NCBI GenBank assembly: GCA_947500005.1 | Contig: CANMQJ010000020.1 | Location: 30,528-94,527 of the forward strand | From: an uncultured Paracoccaceae bacterium | GTDB taxonomy: Bacteria; Pseudomonadota; Alphaproteobacteria; Rhodobacterales; Rhodobacteraceae | Length of the DNA: 64,000 bases | Direction: 5' to 3' | Part shown: positions 35,243 to 44,285 of the stretch, piece by piece | Position numbering within the stretch: the stretch's first letter is position 1 | Layout: every line of letters starts with the position of its first letter | Notes under the pieces: model-generated | Told to the model about the DNA's origin: nothing | The model's input: the letters and a program-made list of their open reading frames with translations, nothing else | The model's database searches: none | Translations under genes and position numbers: made by a program

Positions 35243-37807
35243 GTGCAGAATAATCCCGACATCACGCTGATCACGCCCACCGCCCCGGTGACCACGGCCA
35301 CGCATGGCGGGCGGGCCAAGTGCCTGCAACGCCTGGCGCGGCTGGACCTGCCCGTTCCGCCGACCGTGGCGCTCTCCTTCGATGCGGTTCATGCCATCGC
35401 GGCGGGAAACCTGCCCGATCTCGAGGCGGTGCTGAGCCAGTTCGACACCACTGCGCTGCTGTGTGTTCGTCCCAGTTCCGAGGATCCCGATTGGGGCGGG
35501 CCGGGGGCGGTGCTGAATATCGGTATGAACGACGAGCGTTTCGCCGCCCTGCGCGAGGAGATGGGCGAGCAGCCGGCCGCCGCGCTCTACCTGCGGTTTG
35601 TGCAGAGCTATGCCGTGCATGTGGCGCGGCTGGACCCGGATCTTTTCGATGCCGTGGAATCGGACGGGGCCGCCGGGCTGCGCCAGTCGCTGCGCGCCTA
35701 CGAGGATGAGACCGAAGAGCCGTTTCCGCAGGATCGGGGCGAGCAGCTGGGCGCGGTGCTGCGGTCGATGGCGCGAGCGTGGGAGGGCACCTCGGCCCGG
35801 CTGTTGCGGCAGGCCAAGGGCGCGCCGGCGGATGCGGGGCTGGGGCTTGTCGTGCAGGAGATGATTCCGGGGTTCGGACGCGGCGAATGCGGATCGGGCG
35901 TGTTCCAGCTGGTCGATCCGGTCACCGGGGCGCAGCAGATCACCGGGCGCTACCTGAGCCAGAGCCAGGGGCGCGATGCGCTGGGGCCGGGCGTGGCGGC
36001 GATCTACCTGGAGCGCGACCCGCGCGGGCCGTCGCTGGAGGAACTGGCGCCCGAGGCTTTCGCCGCGCTCAAGGAGCATGCGGCACTGATGCGGCGCAAG
36101 CTGCGGGCCGAGATGCAGGTCGAATTCGTGATCGAGAACGGACATGTCCATATCCTTGACGGGATACGGGTGCCGCGCTCGTCCCGGGCCGGGGTGCGGA
36201 TCGCGGTGAAGCTGGCCGAGGATGGCATCATTTCGCCGCAGGAGGCGGTGATGCGGGTGGAGCCGCATTCGCTGAACGAGTTGCTGCACCGGCAGGTCCA
36301 TCCCGAGGCGCGGCGCGATGTGCTGACTTCGGCGATCGCGGCCAGCCCGGGCGCTGCGACCGGTCGGATCGTGTTCACCGCAGCCGAGGCGCAGGCCAGC
36401 GCGGCCCGCGGAGAGGCCTGCATCCTGGTGCGGCGCGAGACCTCGCCCGAGGATGTGCGGGGGATGCACGCGGCGTCGGGCGTGTTGACCGAGCGCGGCG
36501 GCATGACAAGCCACGCGGCGGTGATTGGCCGGGGTCTGGGTCTCCCGTGTATCGTGGGCGCCTCGGAAATGCGGTTCCAGACCAAGAAGCGGCAGCTGGT
36601 CGCGCCTGACGGGCGGGTGTTCCGCACGGGCGACATCATCACGATCGACGGCTCCTCGGGACAGGTTCTGGCGGGAGAGCCGGCGATGCTGGAGGCGGCG
36701 CAGGACGAATCGTTCCAGACGTTGATGGCTTGGGCCGATGCCGAGCGAAAGATCGGCATTCGCGCCAATGCCGACACTCCGGCCGATGCGCAGACCGCGC
36801 GCAATTTCAACGCGCAGGGCATCGGGCTGTGCCGGACCGAGCACATGTTCTTCGAGCCCGGGCGGCTGACGGTGATGCGCGAGATGATTTTTGCCGAGAC
36901 GCCCTCGGGCCGCGCGGCGGTGCTGGAGCGTCTTCTGCCGATGCAGCGCGACGATTTCGTGCAACTGTTCCGGATCATGGAGGGGCAACCCGTCTGCATC
37001 CGCCTGTTCGACCCGCCGCTGCACGAGTTCCTGCCGACCTCGCGGCAGGGGCAGTGCGAACTGGCCGAGGCGCTGGACCTGCCGGTCTCGGATGTCGAGC
37101 GGCGCGTCGAGGCGATGACCGAGTACAATCCCATGCTGGGACTGCGCGGCGTGCGCCTGGGCATCACGGTGCCCGAGATCTACGACATGCAGGCGCGTGC
37201 CATTTTCGAGGCGACGCTGGAGGCCAGCAAGGAGGGCGAACCGGTAGTGCCGGAGGTCATGATCCCGCTGGTCTCGGCCCGGCGCGAGGTCGAACTGGTC
37301 AAGGCACGCATCGACGCGGTGGCGGCCGCCGTGGCCTCGGAGCGCGGCCAGGAATTCGACTATCGCCTGGGCGTGATGGCCGAGACGCCGCGCGCCTGCC
37401 TGCGGGCGGGCGAGATCGCGCCGCATACCTCTTTCCTGAGTTTCGGGACCAACGACCTGACACAGATGACCTATGGCCTGTCGCGAGACGATGCGGGGCG
37501 GTTCATGTCGATCTATGTCCGCAAGGGGGTTTTCGCCGAGGATCCGTTCCACGTTCTCGACACGGACGGGGTGGGGGAGTTGCTGAGCCTCGCCGCCGAG
37601 CGCGCGCGCGCAGCGCGTCCGGGAATCACCCTGTCGATCTGCGGCGAACATGGCGGGAATCCCGAATCAATCCGCTTCTGCCAGGAGGTCGGATTCGACT
37701 ATGTCTCCTGTTCGCCCTTCCGGGTTCCGGTGGCGCGGCTTGCGGCGGCGCAGCTTGCCATATCCGCAAAACTTGGTGGCGAAAAGAATCCGATCCTCAA
37801 AATGTAG
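35243..37807 (+). CDS. ppdK: PEP-binding dikinase, pyruvate phosphate dikinase family
   Basis: 854 residues, slightly shorter than classical PPDK (about 880-900). Residues 1-340 are an ATP-grasp-type domain (HGGRAKCLQRLARLDLPVPP, then VVQEMIPGFGRGECGSGVFQ). The phosphohistidine domain has His424 in ERGGMTSHAAVIGRGLGLP. The C-terminal PEP/pyruvate TIM barrel includes LCRTEHMFF, GTNDLTQMTYGLSRDDAGRF, and the catalytic cysteine in DYVSCSPFRVPVARLAAAQ. It interconverts pyruvate and phosphoenolpyruvate. GTG 35243 is chosen because homology begins with QNNPDITLITPTAP; a frame further upstream has no ribosome binding site. Confidence 0.88.
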   Translation: MQNNPDITLITPTAPVTTATHGGRAKCLQRLARLDLPVPPTVALSFDAVHAIAAGNLPDLEAVLSQFDTTALLCVRPSSEDPDWGGPGAVLNIGMNDERFAALREEMGEQPAAALYLRFVQSYAVHVARLDPDLFDAVESDGAAGLRQSLRAYEDETEEPFPQDRGEQLGAVLRSMARAWEGTSARLLRQAKGAPADAGLGLVVQEMIPGFGRGECGSGVFQLVDPVTGAQQITGRYLSQSQGRDALGPGVAAIYLERDPRGPSLEELAPEAFAALKEHAALMRRKLRAEMQVEFVIENGHVHILDGIRVPRSSRAGVRIAVKLAEDGIISPQEAVMRVEPHSLNELLHRQVHPEARRDVLTSAIAASPGAATGRIVFTAAEAQASAARGEACILVRRETSPEDVRGMHAASGVLTERGGMTSHAAVIGRGLGLPCIVGASEMRFQTKKRQLVAPDGRVFRTGDIITIDGSSGQVLAGEPAMLEAAQDESFQTLMAWADAERKIGIRANADTPADAQTARNFNAQGIGLCRTEHMFFEPGRLTVMREMIFAETPSGRAAVLERLLPMQRDDFVQLFRIMEGQPVCIRLFDPPLHEFLPTSRQGQCELAEALDLPVSDVERRVEAMTEYNPMLGLRGVRLGITVPEIYDMQARAIFEATLEASKEGEPVVPEVMIPLVSARREVELVKARIDAVAAAVASERGQEFDYRLGVMAETPRACLRAGEIAPHTSFLSFGTNDLTQMTYGLSRDDAGRFMSIYVRKGVFAEDPFHVLDTDGVGELLSLAAERARAARPGITLSICGEHGGNPESIRFCQEVGFDYVSCSPFRVPVARLAAAQLAISAKLGGEKNPILKM

Positions 37808-37972
37808 TGTGTTGTTCTATTGCTGCGCGCGGGAAACTTTTCCCGGGATGTGCGGGAATTTGCTTGCGTTTTTCTTGAAACTGGACCTTTTGCCCCGGGT
37901 TCGGTACTTCCCCCCTGCGCCTTCGGGGGGAGGCGAGGCATAACCAGTGCAAACTTGGGGACCTACTGCGAC

Positions 37973-38644
37973 ATGAAAAGACTGCTTCCTGCCGCCTTGC
38001 TGGCCTGCTGCTGCCTGCTGCCCGGCCTTGCAAGCGCCGAGACGGCGCCACCGGCCGAAACCTCAATCCAGACCAGGCCGGACGACGTTTCCGGGGACCG
38101 TTTCCGGGATTACCTGCGCATGCAAGGGCCGGTGAAACTGGTCTCGCTCAACCAAGAGGCCGCGCCGAAACCCGTGCAGGTCAAATACAGCCGCGACTGG
38201 ATCGACCGGTTGCCCAAGGCCGAAGGCGGCGAACAGTTCCGCTGTCTGGCCGAGGCGCTCTATTTCGAGGCGCGTGGCGAGCCTGTTAAGGGCCAGTTCG
38301 CGGTTGCCGAGGTGATCCTCAACCGGGTGGAATCGAGCCGCTATCCCGACACGTTCTGCGGCGTGATCCGGCAGGGGACGGGCCGCAAATACCAGTGCCA
38401 GTTCACCTTTACCTGCGATGGCCGGGCCGAGACGATCGCGGAGCGGCGCGCCTACGAGCGGGTCGCCAAGGTCGCGCGCATTGTGCTGGACGGTGTGACG
38501 CAGAACGCCCTGACGGATGGGGCCACGCATTATCACACGACAAACGTCAATCCGCGCTGGGCCCGGGTCTTTGCCGAGACGACGCGGATCGGTCAGCACA
38601 TCTTCTATCGCGACGACAGCTATCGCACGGCAAGCCTCGATTGA
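37973..38644 (+). CDS. Secreted SleB-type cell wall hydrolase
   Basis: 223 residues with a signal peptide (KRLLPAALLACCCLLPGLAS). The C-terminal half is a Hydrolase_2/SleB domain: CLAEALYFEARGEPVKGQFA, VAEVILNRV, and GATHYHTTNVNPRWA, with the Glu of EALYFEARGE as the catalytic acid in this family. It cleaves peptidoglycan in the periplasm. ATG 37973 directly precedes the signal peptide. The 165 bp upstream contain short hairpins but no U-tract terminator. Confidence 0.9.
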   Translation: MKRLLPAALLACCCLLPGLASAETAPPAETSIQTRPDDVSGDRFRDYLRMQGPVKLVSLNQEAAPKPVQVKYSRDWIDRLPKAEGGEQFRCLAEALYFEARGEPVKGQFAVAEVILNRVESSRYPDTFCGVIRQGTGRKYQCQFTFTCDGRAETIAERRAYERVAKVARIVLDGVTQNALTDGATHYHTTNVNPRWARVFAETTRIGQHIFYRDDSYRTASLD

Positions 38645-38696
38645 GCCTCGCCCCTGCACCGCGCCGCGCTATATTGCGCGGCGTGGAGGATGCGAC

Positions 38697-40070
38697 ATGA
38701 CACTCGATCGACGCCAGTTTCTCGCCAGTGCCGCCGCTGCGGCGATTTTCCCGCTCCGCCTCCATGCCGGTCCGCAGGTGATCGAAGCGCGCGAGGGCGT
38801 GGCGCAGATCGCCCCCGCGCCTCATGGGATGACGCCGATCTGGGGCTTCGACGGGCTGGCACCGGGGCCGGAAATCCGCCTTCAGCAGGGCGCGCGCCTG
38901 AGCCGTCGGCTTGTCAACGCCCTTCCGCAGGCGACCAGCGTGCATTGGCACGGTATCCGCATCGAGAACGCGATGGACGGGGTACCCGGACTGACGCAGG
39001 AGCCGGTAATGCCGGGGCAGGGCTTTGACTATGAATTTGCGCTGCCCGATGCGGGAACCTACTGGTATCACGCGCATAACCGCTCTTTCGAGCAAGTGGC
39101 GCGGGGGCTTTACGGGCCGTTGGTGGTCGAGGAGGCGGATGGTCCGGATGTCGATGACGACCTCGTCCTGATGCTGGATGACTGGCGGCTGGACCCCGAG
39201 ACGGTGGCGATCCGCGACGATTTCGACAATGGCCATGACCTGAGCCATGCCGGGCGTATCGGCAATATCGTGACGGTGAACGGCCGGTTCGACCCGTCCT
39301 TTTCGGTGGAGCGAAATGCGCGGCTGCGCCTGCGGCTGGTGAACGCGGCCAATGCGCGCGTCTTCTCTCTGGGGCTCGACGGGATGTCGGGCTGGCTGGT
39401 GGCGCTGGACGGGATGCCGCTTGAGGCGCCCCGCCCGCTTGAGGAGAGCATCGTCCTTGCCCCCGCGCAGCGCGCCGACCTGATCGTCGACGTGACGGCA
39501 GCGGAGGGAGAGATCGCCTCGGTTGTCGAACTTCAACGCGACGGCGGATATGGGCTGGCCCGGTTCGAGGTGACTGAGGGGTCGCGTATGTCGCGTGACA
39601 TGGACCCCGGCCCGCTGCCGCCCAACCCGTTGCCTGATCTGGAAAGGTGGCAAGATGCGCCGCGCCACGAGATGCGGATCGAGGGTGGCGCGATGCGCTG
39701 GCTGGACAGTGCCATGCTGGGTGACACGCGGATTTCGGGTCAGGAACTGGCGAAGCTTGGCCGGTTCTGGGCGCTGAACGGCCGGGCCGACCGTCCCGAA
39801 GACCCGTTCCTGGAGGCGGCGCGCGACAGCCTTCACCGGATCCGGTTCGTCAACGACTCGATGTTTCCCCACGGGATGCACCTGCATGGCCATCATTTCC
39901 GCGTGGTCGGTTCGGATGGGCTTGGTCCGTGGCGCGATACGGTCCTCGTGGATCGTGGCGAGACGGTCGAAATTGCCCTGCGCGCGGACAATCCGGGCAA
40001 ATGGCTGTTGCATTGCCACATGCTGGGCCATGCCGCGGCGGGGATGAGCACATGGTTCCGCGTCGCCTGA
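38697..40070 (+). CDS. Multicopper oxidase, Tat-exported
   Basis: 457 residues. The N-terminus (MTLDRRQFLASAAAAAIFPL) is a twin-arginine signal, so the protein is folded before export. All copper ligands are present: SVHWHGIRIENAMDG, TYWYHAHNRSFEQVARG, FPHGMHLHGHHFRVV, and LLHCHMLGHAAAGM. The last gives the type 1 copper ligands Cys440, His445 and Met450. It probably oxidises Cu(I), phenols or metals in the periplasm. It begins 52 bp after the SleB gene. Confidence 0.92.
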   Translation: MTLDRRQFLASAAAAAIFPLRLHAGPQVIEAREGVAQIAPAPHGMTPIWGFDGLAPGPEIRLQQGARLSRRLVNALPQATSVHWHGIRIENAMDGVPGLTQEPVMPGQGFDYEFALPDAGTYWYHAHNRSFEQVARGLYGPLVVEEADGPDVDDDLVLMLDDWRLDPETVAIRDDFDNGHDLSHAGRIGNIVTVNGRFDPSFSVERNARLRLRLVNAANARVFSLGLDGMSGWLVALDGMPLEAPRPLEESIVLAPAQRADLIVDVTAAEGEIASVVELQRDGGYGLARFEVTEGSRMSRDMDPGPLPPNPLPDLERWQDAPRHEMRIEGGAMRWLDSAMLGDTRISGQELAKLGRFWALNGRADRPEDPFLEAARDSLHRIRFVNDSMFPHGMHLHGHHFRVVGSDGLGPWRDTVLVDRGETVEIALRADNPGKWLLHCHMLGHAAAGMSTWFRVA

Positions 40071-40170
40071 CCTGACGCATTCCGGTTCTGGTGCGGCGCT
40101 TGCGTGCCTGTTAGAAGCCGGCACAACCCCTAATGTGGCGCCGACGCCCATCCCGAGCCCGAGAAGCCCC

Positions 40171-41091
40171 ATGAGTTCAGAAATCCGCCTCGCCTTTGCC
40201 CACCCCTCAGAACGGTCCAAGGCCACGGCGCCGCATGGGCCGCTGGACCGCATCTCGCTGCGCGACCATATCGTCGAAGTCGAGATCGGCGCGTTCCAGG
40301 CGGAGCGCGGCACGACCCAAAGGGTCTGTTTCAATGTCGTGGTCGAGGTCGCGCCGCTGACCGGCCCGATCGATGACGATGTCGACCGCATCCTGTCCTA
40401 TGACCGGGTGACCGAAGCGATCGCGGCGGAACTGGGCGCCGAACGGCTGAACCTGCTGGAGACGCTGGCGGACCGGATCGCCGAGCGCATCCTGGCCGAG
40501 CCGCAGGCGGTACGCGCCTTTGTCCGGGTCGAGAAGCTGGACCGCGGCCCGGGTGCGCTGGGGGTCGAGATCGTGCGCGGGCGCGACCGGCGACATCACG
40601 AGGTTATGGGCGGCGAGCGTCCGCATCCGCGGCTTGTCTACCTGTCGAACGCGGCCATTGCGTCCGAGCATTTGCCGGGCTGGATCGACCAGTTGGAGGC
40701 GCAAGGCCAGCCGCTGATCCTGTGCGTGGGCGCCTCGGAGCTGCCGGTGCCGCAGACCGGGCATGCCATGACGCAGCGGCGGATCGACCTTCTGGCGATC
40801 GAGCAGAACGCCTGGGTCCTGGCCGCCCGCGATCCGCGTTGCGTCGTGGTCTCGACCAGGACCGAGCTGGACTGGGCGATTAAGAACGGCCAGATCAGCG
40901 TCTGGGCGCCGTCGAAGATCGTGCTGGATTCGGTCGAGGGACCATCGGCCAAACCCTCGGACGCGGTGGCGCTGGCGGCCTGGTTCGCCGCGACTTTCGA
41001 GGCGCAGGAGATGCTGGTGATCGGCGCCGATCTGCCCGAAGCGCCCAGCGTGCCGCTGCGGTCCGTGCCGGCGGGGCAAAAGACGCTATGA
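40171..41091 (+). CDS. folB: Dihydroneopterin aldolase domain fused to an amino-acid-kinase-like domain
   Basis: 306 residues. Residues about 35-145 are a FolB domain: DRISLRDHIVEVEIGAFQAE and LNLLETLADRIAERI, with the usual Lys in RVEKLDRGPGALGVEI. FolB normally ends near there (about 120 residues). The extra 155 residues (LVYLSNAAIASEHLPGWIDQ through the end) resemble amino acid kinase family proteins, in particular the nucleotide-binding stretch WAPSKIVLDSVEGPSAKPSD then AVALAAWFAATF. Activity of that part is unproven. It overlaps folP by ATGA. Confidence 0.82.
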   Translation: MSSEIRLAFAHPSERSKATAPHGPLDRISLRDHIVEVEIGAFQAERGTTQRVCFNVVVEVAPLTGPIDDDVDRILSYDRVTEAIAAELGAERLNLLETLADRIAERILAEPQAVRAFVRVEKLDRGPGALGVEIVRGRDRRHHEVMGGERPHPRLVYLSNAAIASEHLPGWIDQLEAQGQPLILCVGASELPVPQTGHAMTQRRIDLLAIEQNAWVLAARDPRCVVVSTRTELDWAIKNGQISVWAPSKIVLDSVEGPSAKPSDAVALAAWFAATFEAQEMLVIGADLPEAPSVPLRSVPAGQKTL

Positions 41092-42104
41092 GCGACTATT
41101 TCCGGCCACTGGTGCAATCCGGCGCGGCTCGGCCCGACGGGGCGGTGTCGCTTGCCGGGATGCCGCTGTGGTTCACCCATGCCGAGCATCTGCGCCGCGA
41201 TGCGCCGCCGCGCGTGATTGCGGCTGACGATATCCCGGCGGCCATCCTTGACCGGCTGACCGCACCGCGTGCCCCGGTGGCGGGGCTGGCGATGGATCGT
41301 CCGCATGTCATGGGCATTCTCAACATCACCCCCGACAGTTTCTCGGACGGGGGCGTGCATCATGGGGTGGACGCCGCGCGTCTTTCCGGATCTGTCATGG
41401 CAGGCCACGGCGCGACGATCCTGGATGTGGGGGGAGAATCCACGCGTCCTGGCGCGGATTTCATTCCGCCGGAGCAGGAGATCGCGCGGGTAGTGCCGGT
41501 GATCGAGGGGATCGCTGCGACCGGGGCGCTGATCTCGATCGACACGCGCAAGGCCGAGGTAGCGCGCGCGGCGCTGAAGGCGGGCGCGGGGCTGGTCAAC
41601 GATGTGTCGGGATTCACTTTCGACGAAGAGCTCGCGCCATTCTGCGCCGGGGCAGGTGTGCCGGTCTGCGTGATGCATATGCTGGGTGAACCGCAGACGA
41701 TGCAGAACGACCCGCGCTACGATGATGTCTTGCTTGACGTCTACGACTTCCTTGCCGCGCAGGTGGAGCGGTTGGAGGTCTTGGGTATCGACCGGTCGCG
41801 GATCGTGATCGATCCGGGCATCGGTTTCGGCAAGACGCAGGAACATAACCTGGCCCTGATCCGGGGGCTGAGCCTGTTCCATGGGATCGGCTGCCCGATC
41901 CTGCTGGGCGTATCGCGCAAGGCCTTCATCGGCCGGATCGGGCGGGAACCCCGGGCGGCGGCGCGTGTGCCGGGCTCTATCGCGGTGGGTCTGGCCGGGC
42001 TGGCGCAGGGCGCGCAGATCCTGCGCGTCCATGATGTGCCCGAAACGATGCAGGCGGTCCGCCTGTGGCGGGCGGTGCAGGAACCCGCCGCCGACATTTC
42101 CTGA
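41088..42104 (+). CDS. folP: Dihydropteroate synthase
   Basis: 338 residues, about 60 longer than typical because of an N-terminal extension. The DHPS core is clear from residue 65: VMGILNITPDSFSDGG, GATILDVGGESTRPGA, NDVSGFTFDEELAPFC, RIVIDPGIGFGKTQEHNL and LLGVSRKAFIGRI. It condenses p-aminobenzoate with dihydropterin pyrophosphate, and is the sulfonamide target. It is translationally coupled to the folB fusion upstream. The extension may be a genuine N-terminal domain, as no internal start has a better ribosome binding site. Confidence 0.95.
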   Translation: MSDYFRPLVQSGAARPDGAVSLAGMPLWFTHAEHLRRDAPPRVIAADDIPAAILDRLTAPRAPVAGLAMDRPHVMGILNITPDSFSDGGVHHGVDAARLSGSVMAGHGATILDVGGESTRPGADFIPPEQEIARVVPVIEGIAATGALISIDTRKAEVARAALKAGAGLVNDVSGFTFDEELAPFCAGAGVPVCVMHMLGEPQTMQNDPRYDDVLLDVYDFLAAQVERLEVLGIDRSRIVIDPGIGFGKTQEHNLALIRGLSLFHGIGCPILLGVSRKAFIGRIGREPRAAARVPGSIAVGLAGLAQGAQILRVHDVPETMQAVRLWRAVQEPAADIS

Positions 42105-42112
42105 CGCTCAGC

Positions 42113-43474
42113 TCAGCCCTTTTTGGCGTCGCGTTTCGCCTTCCTGGCGCGGAGCATGTTGAACAGCTTGACCGCGTAACCGGGCTTGTTCTCCTGCGGT
42201 GAGCGCGCCAGCGCCAGCGCGCCGGGCTCCACGTCCCGTGTCACCACGGTGCCGGTCGCGGTCATCGCGTTGTCGCCGATCCGGACAGGGGCGATCAGCA
42301 TCGTGTCCGAGCCGATGAAGACGCGCTCTCCGATCTCGGTGCGGTGTTTCATCACGCCGTCATAGTTGCAGGTGATCGTGCCCGCGCCGATATTCGTGCC
42401 AGCCCCGACCGAGGCGTCGCCGATATAGCTGAGATGGTTGACCTTGGCGCCCTCGCCGATGGTGGCCTGCTTGATCTCGACGAAATTGCCGATCCGCGTA
42501 TCCTCGGCGAGTTCGGCGCCGGGGCGCAGGCGGGCATAGGGGCCGACGACCGCGCCGCGGCTGACATGGCAGCCCTCGAGATGGGAGAAGGCGCGGATCG
42601 TCACGCCGCTTTCGACCGTCACGCCGGGGCCGAAGACCACATTGGGCTCGATCACCGTGTCGCGCCCGATCACAGTGTCGGCAGAGAGGTAGACTGTATC
42701 CGGGGCCATCAGGGTGACGCCGAGGTCGAGCAGGTCGGCACGGGCGCGGGCCTGGAACACCGCGTCGGCTGCGGCGAGGTCGGCGCGGGAATTGACGCCG
42801 AGCGTCTCGGCCTCGTCGCAGGAAACGGCGGTAACCGAAAGGCCGCGGTTGCGGGCGATCTCGACCACGTCGGTGAGGTAGTATTCAGCCGAGGCGTTGT
42901 CATTGCCGACCGCCTCGATCAGCTCGAACAGCAGGTCGGCCCGGCAGGCCATCAGGCCGGAGTTGCAGAAGGTAATCGCACGCTCGGCCTCGGTCGCGTC
43001 CTTGTATTCCACGATCCGTTCCAGCGAGTCTCCCTGCATCACCAACCGGCCGTAGCGGGCGGGGTCGGCGGCCTTGAAGCCGAGGATGACGAGATCGTGG
43101 TCCCGGCGCGCGTCGATCATCCGCTCCAAAGTTTCGGCACCGATGAACGGGGTGTCGCCATAGAGGACGACGACATCGCCGGAGAACCCGTCGAGCGCCG
43201 CGCGCGCCTGGGCGACGGCATGGGCGGTGCCCAGCTGTTCCTCCTGCAGGACGACCCGAGCCTCCTCGTTCTCCTCCCGCGCGGCTCGGCTCACCGCCTC
43301 GGCCCCGTGGCCCGCCACGATCACCACCCGCTCGGGCGCCAGCGCCTGACCCGCGCGCATCGCGTGGGCCAGCATCGGCAGATGCGCGATCGGGTGCAGC
43401 ACCTTCGGCAGGTCAGAGTTCATGCGGGTGCCCTTGCCTGCGGCGAGGATGACGAGCGCGGTGGCCATGGACAT
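42113..43474 (-). CDS. glmU: Bifunctional UDP-GlcNAc pyrophosphorylase / GlcN-1-P acetyltransferase
   Basis: 453 residues, the normal length. The N-terminal uridyltransferase opens with ALVILAAGKGTRMNSDLPKV and includes QLGTAHAVAQA and VVLYGDTPFI. The C-terminal left-handed beta-helix has hexapeptide repeats, with NFVEIKQATIGEGAKVNHLS and YIGDASVGAGTNIGAGTITC. It makes UDP-GlcNAc for peptidoglycan and lipopolysaccharide. It converges on folP with an 8-bp gap. Confidence 0.97.
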   Translation of the reverse strand: MSMATALVILAAGKGTRMNSDLPKVLHPIAHLPMLAHAMRAGQALAPERVVIVAGHGAEAVSRAAREENEEARVVLQEEQLGTAHAVAQARAALDGFSGDVVVLYGDTPFIGAETLERMIDARRDHDLVILGFKAADPARYGRLVMQGDSLERIVEYKDATEAERAITFCNSGLMACRADLLFELIEAVGNDNASAEYYLTDVVEIARNRGLSVTAVSCDEAETLGVNSRADLAAADAVFQARARADLLDLGVTLMAPDTVYLSADTVIGRDTVIEPNVVFGPGVTVESGVTIRAFSHLEGCHVSRGAVVGPYARLRPGAELAEDTRIGNFVEIKQATIGEGAKVNHLSYIGDASVGAGTNIGAGTITCNYDGVMKHRTEIGERVFIGSDTMLIAPVRIGDNAMTATGTVVTRDVEPGALALARSPQENKPGYAVKLFNMLRARKAKRDAKKG

Positions 43475-43549
43475 TTCCCTTTCGTTTCGGTCGCGCCCGT
43501 TTTATCCGCTGAGGCCATGGGCGCAAGCGAACAGCCGCAAGGGAATGCG

Positions 43550-44212
43550 ATGAAAACGGTGATCTTCGATCTGGACGGCACGCTGGCCGATACCTCGGGC
43601 GATCTGCTGGAGGCGGCCAATGCCTGTTTCCGCGACATGGGGCATGGCGACGTGCTGCGCCACGGCGAGGATGCGGGCATCGCGCTGCGCGGCGGGCGGA
43701 TGATGCTGAGCCACGGGCTGCGGCGGCTGGGCGCCTACGAGGAAGACGTGGTGCATAGTTATTACCCGATGTTGCTGGAGTTCTATGCCGAGGCGATCGA
43801 CCATCACACGCGGCTTTATCCCGGCGCCATGGAAGCGGTGGAGGCATTGAGGGGCGAGGGCTATGGCGTGGGCATCTGTACCAACAAGCCCGAAGCGCTG
43901 GCCGAGCTGCTGCTGCGGCGTCTGGGGATACGCGATGCCTTTGCCTCGATGGTGGGGGCCGACACGCTGCCGGTGCGCAAGCCCGACCCCGAGCCGCTGC
44001 GCGAGGCCGCGCGGCGGGCGGGCGGCGATCCCGCGCTGTGCCTGCTGGTGGGCGATTCCGACACGGACCGAAACACGGCGCGTGCGGCCGGTGTGCCATC
44101 GGTGCTGGTCACCTTCGGACCGTCGGGAGAGGAGATGGCGGCGCTGGAGCCCGAGGCGCTGATCGACCGGTTCGACGACCTGCCGGGTGTCGTGCGCCAG
44201 TTGCTTGGCTGA
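43550..44212 (+). CDS. HAD-IA phosphatase, phosphoglycolate phosphatase-like
   Basis: 220 residues. HAD motif I is VIFDLDGTLADTSGDLLEAA, motif II is GICTNKPEALAE, and motif III/IV are RKPDPEPL and CLLVGDSDTDRNTARAAGVP. The cap and length fit phosphoglycolate phosphatase (Gph), but the substrate is not certain. AAGGGA precedes ATG 43550. It is divergent from glmU. Confidence 0.88.
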   Translation: MKTVIFDLDGTLADTSGDLLEAANACFRDMGHGDVLRHGEDAGIALRGGRMMLSHGLRRLGAYEEDVVHSYYPMLLEFYAEAIDHHTRLYPGAMEAVEALRGEGYGVGICTNKPEALAELLLRRLGIRDAFASMVGADTLPVRKPDPEPLREAARRAGGDPALCLLVGDSDTDRNTARAAGVPSVLVTFGPSGEEMAALEPEALIDRFDDLPGVVRQLLG

Positions 44213-44285
44213 TGACGGGATTTGGCCTTTCGAAAGCTGCGGGCGCGCTCTTGACCGCGCACGGTGAGGGCCGCAGAAACATCCC

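Noticed and set aside
35072..37651. 859-residue antisense frame opposite ppdK
   Set aside because: Shadow of a gene with clear PPDK motifs in the other strand.
37828..37847. CGGGAA-ACTT-TTCCCG hairpin after ppdK
   Set aside because: There is no U-run after it, so it is not a convincing terminator.
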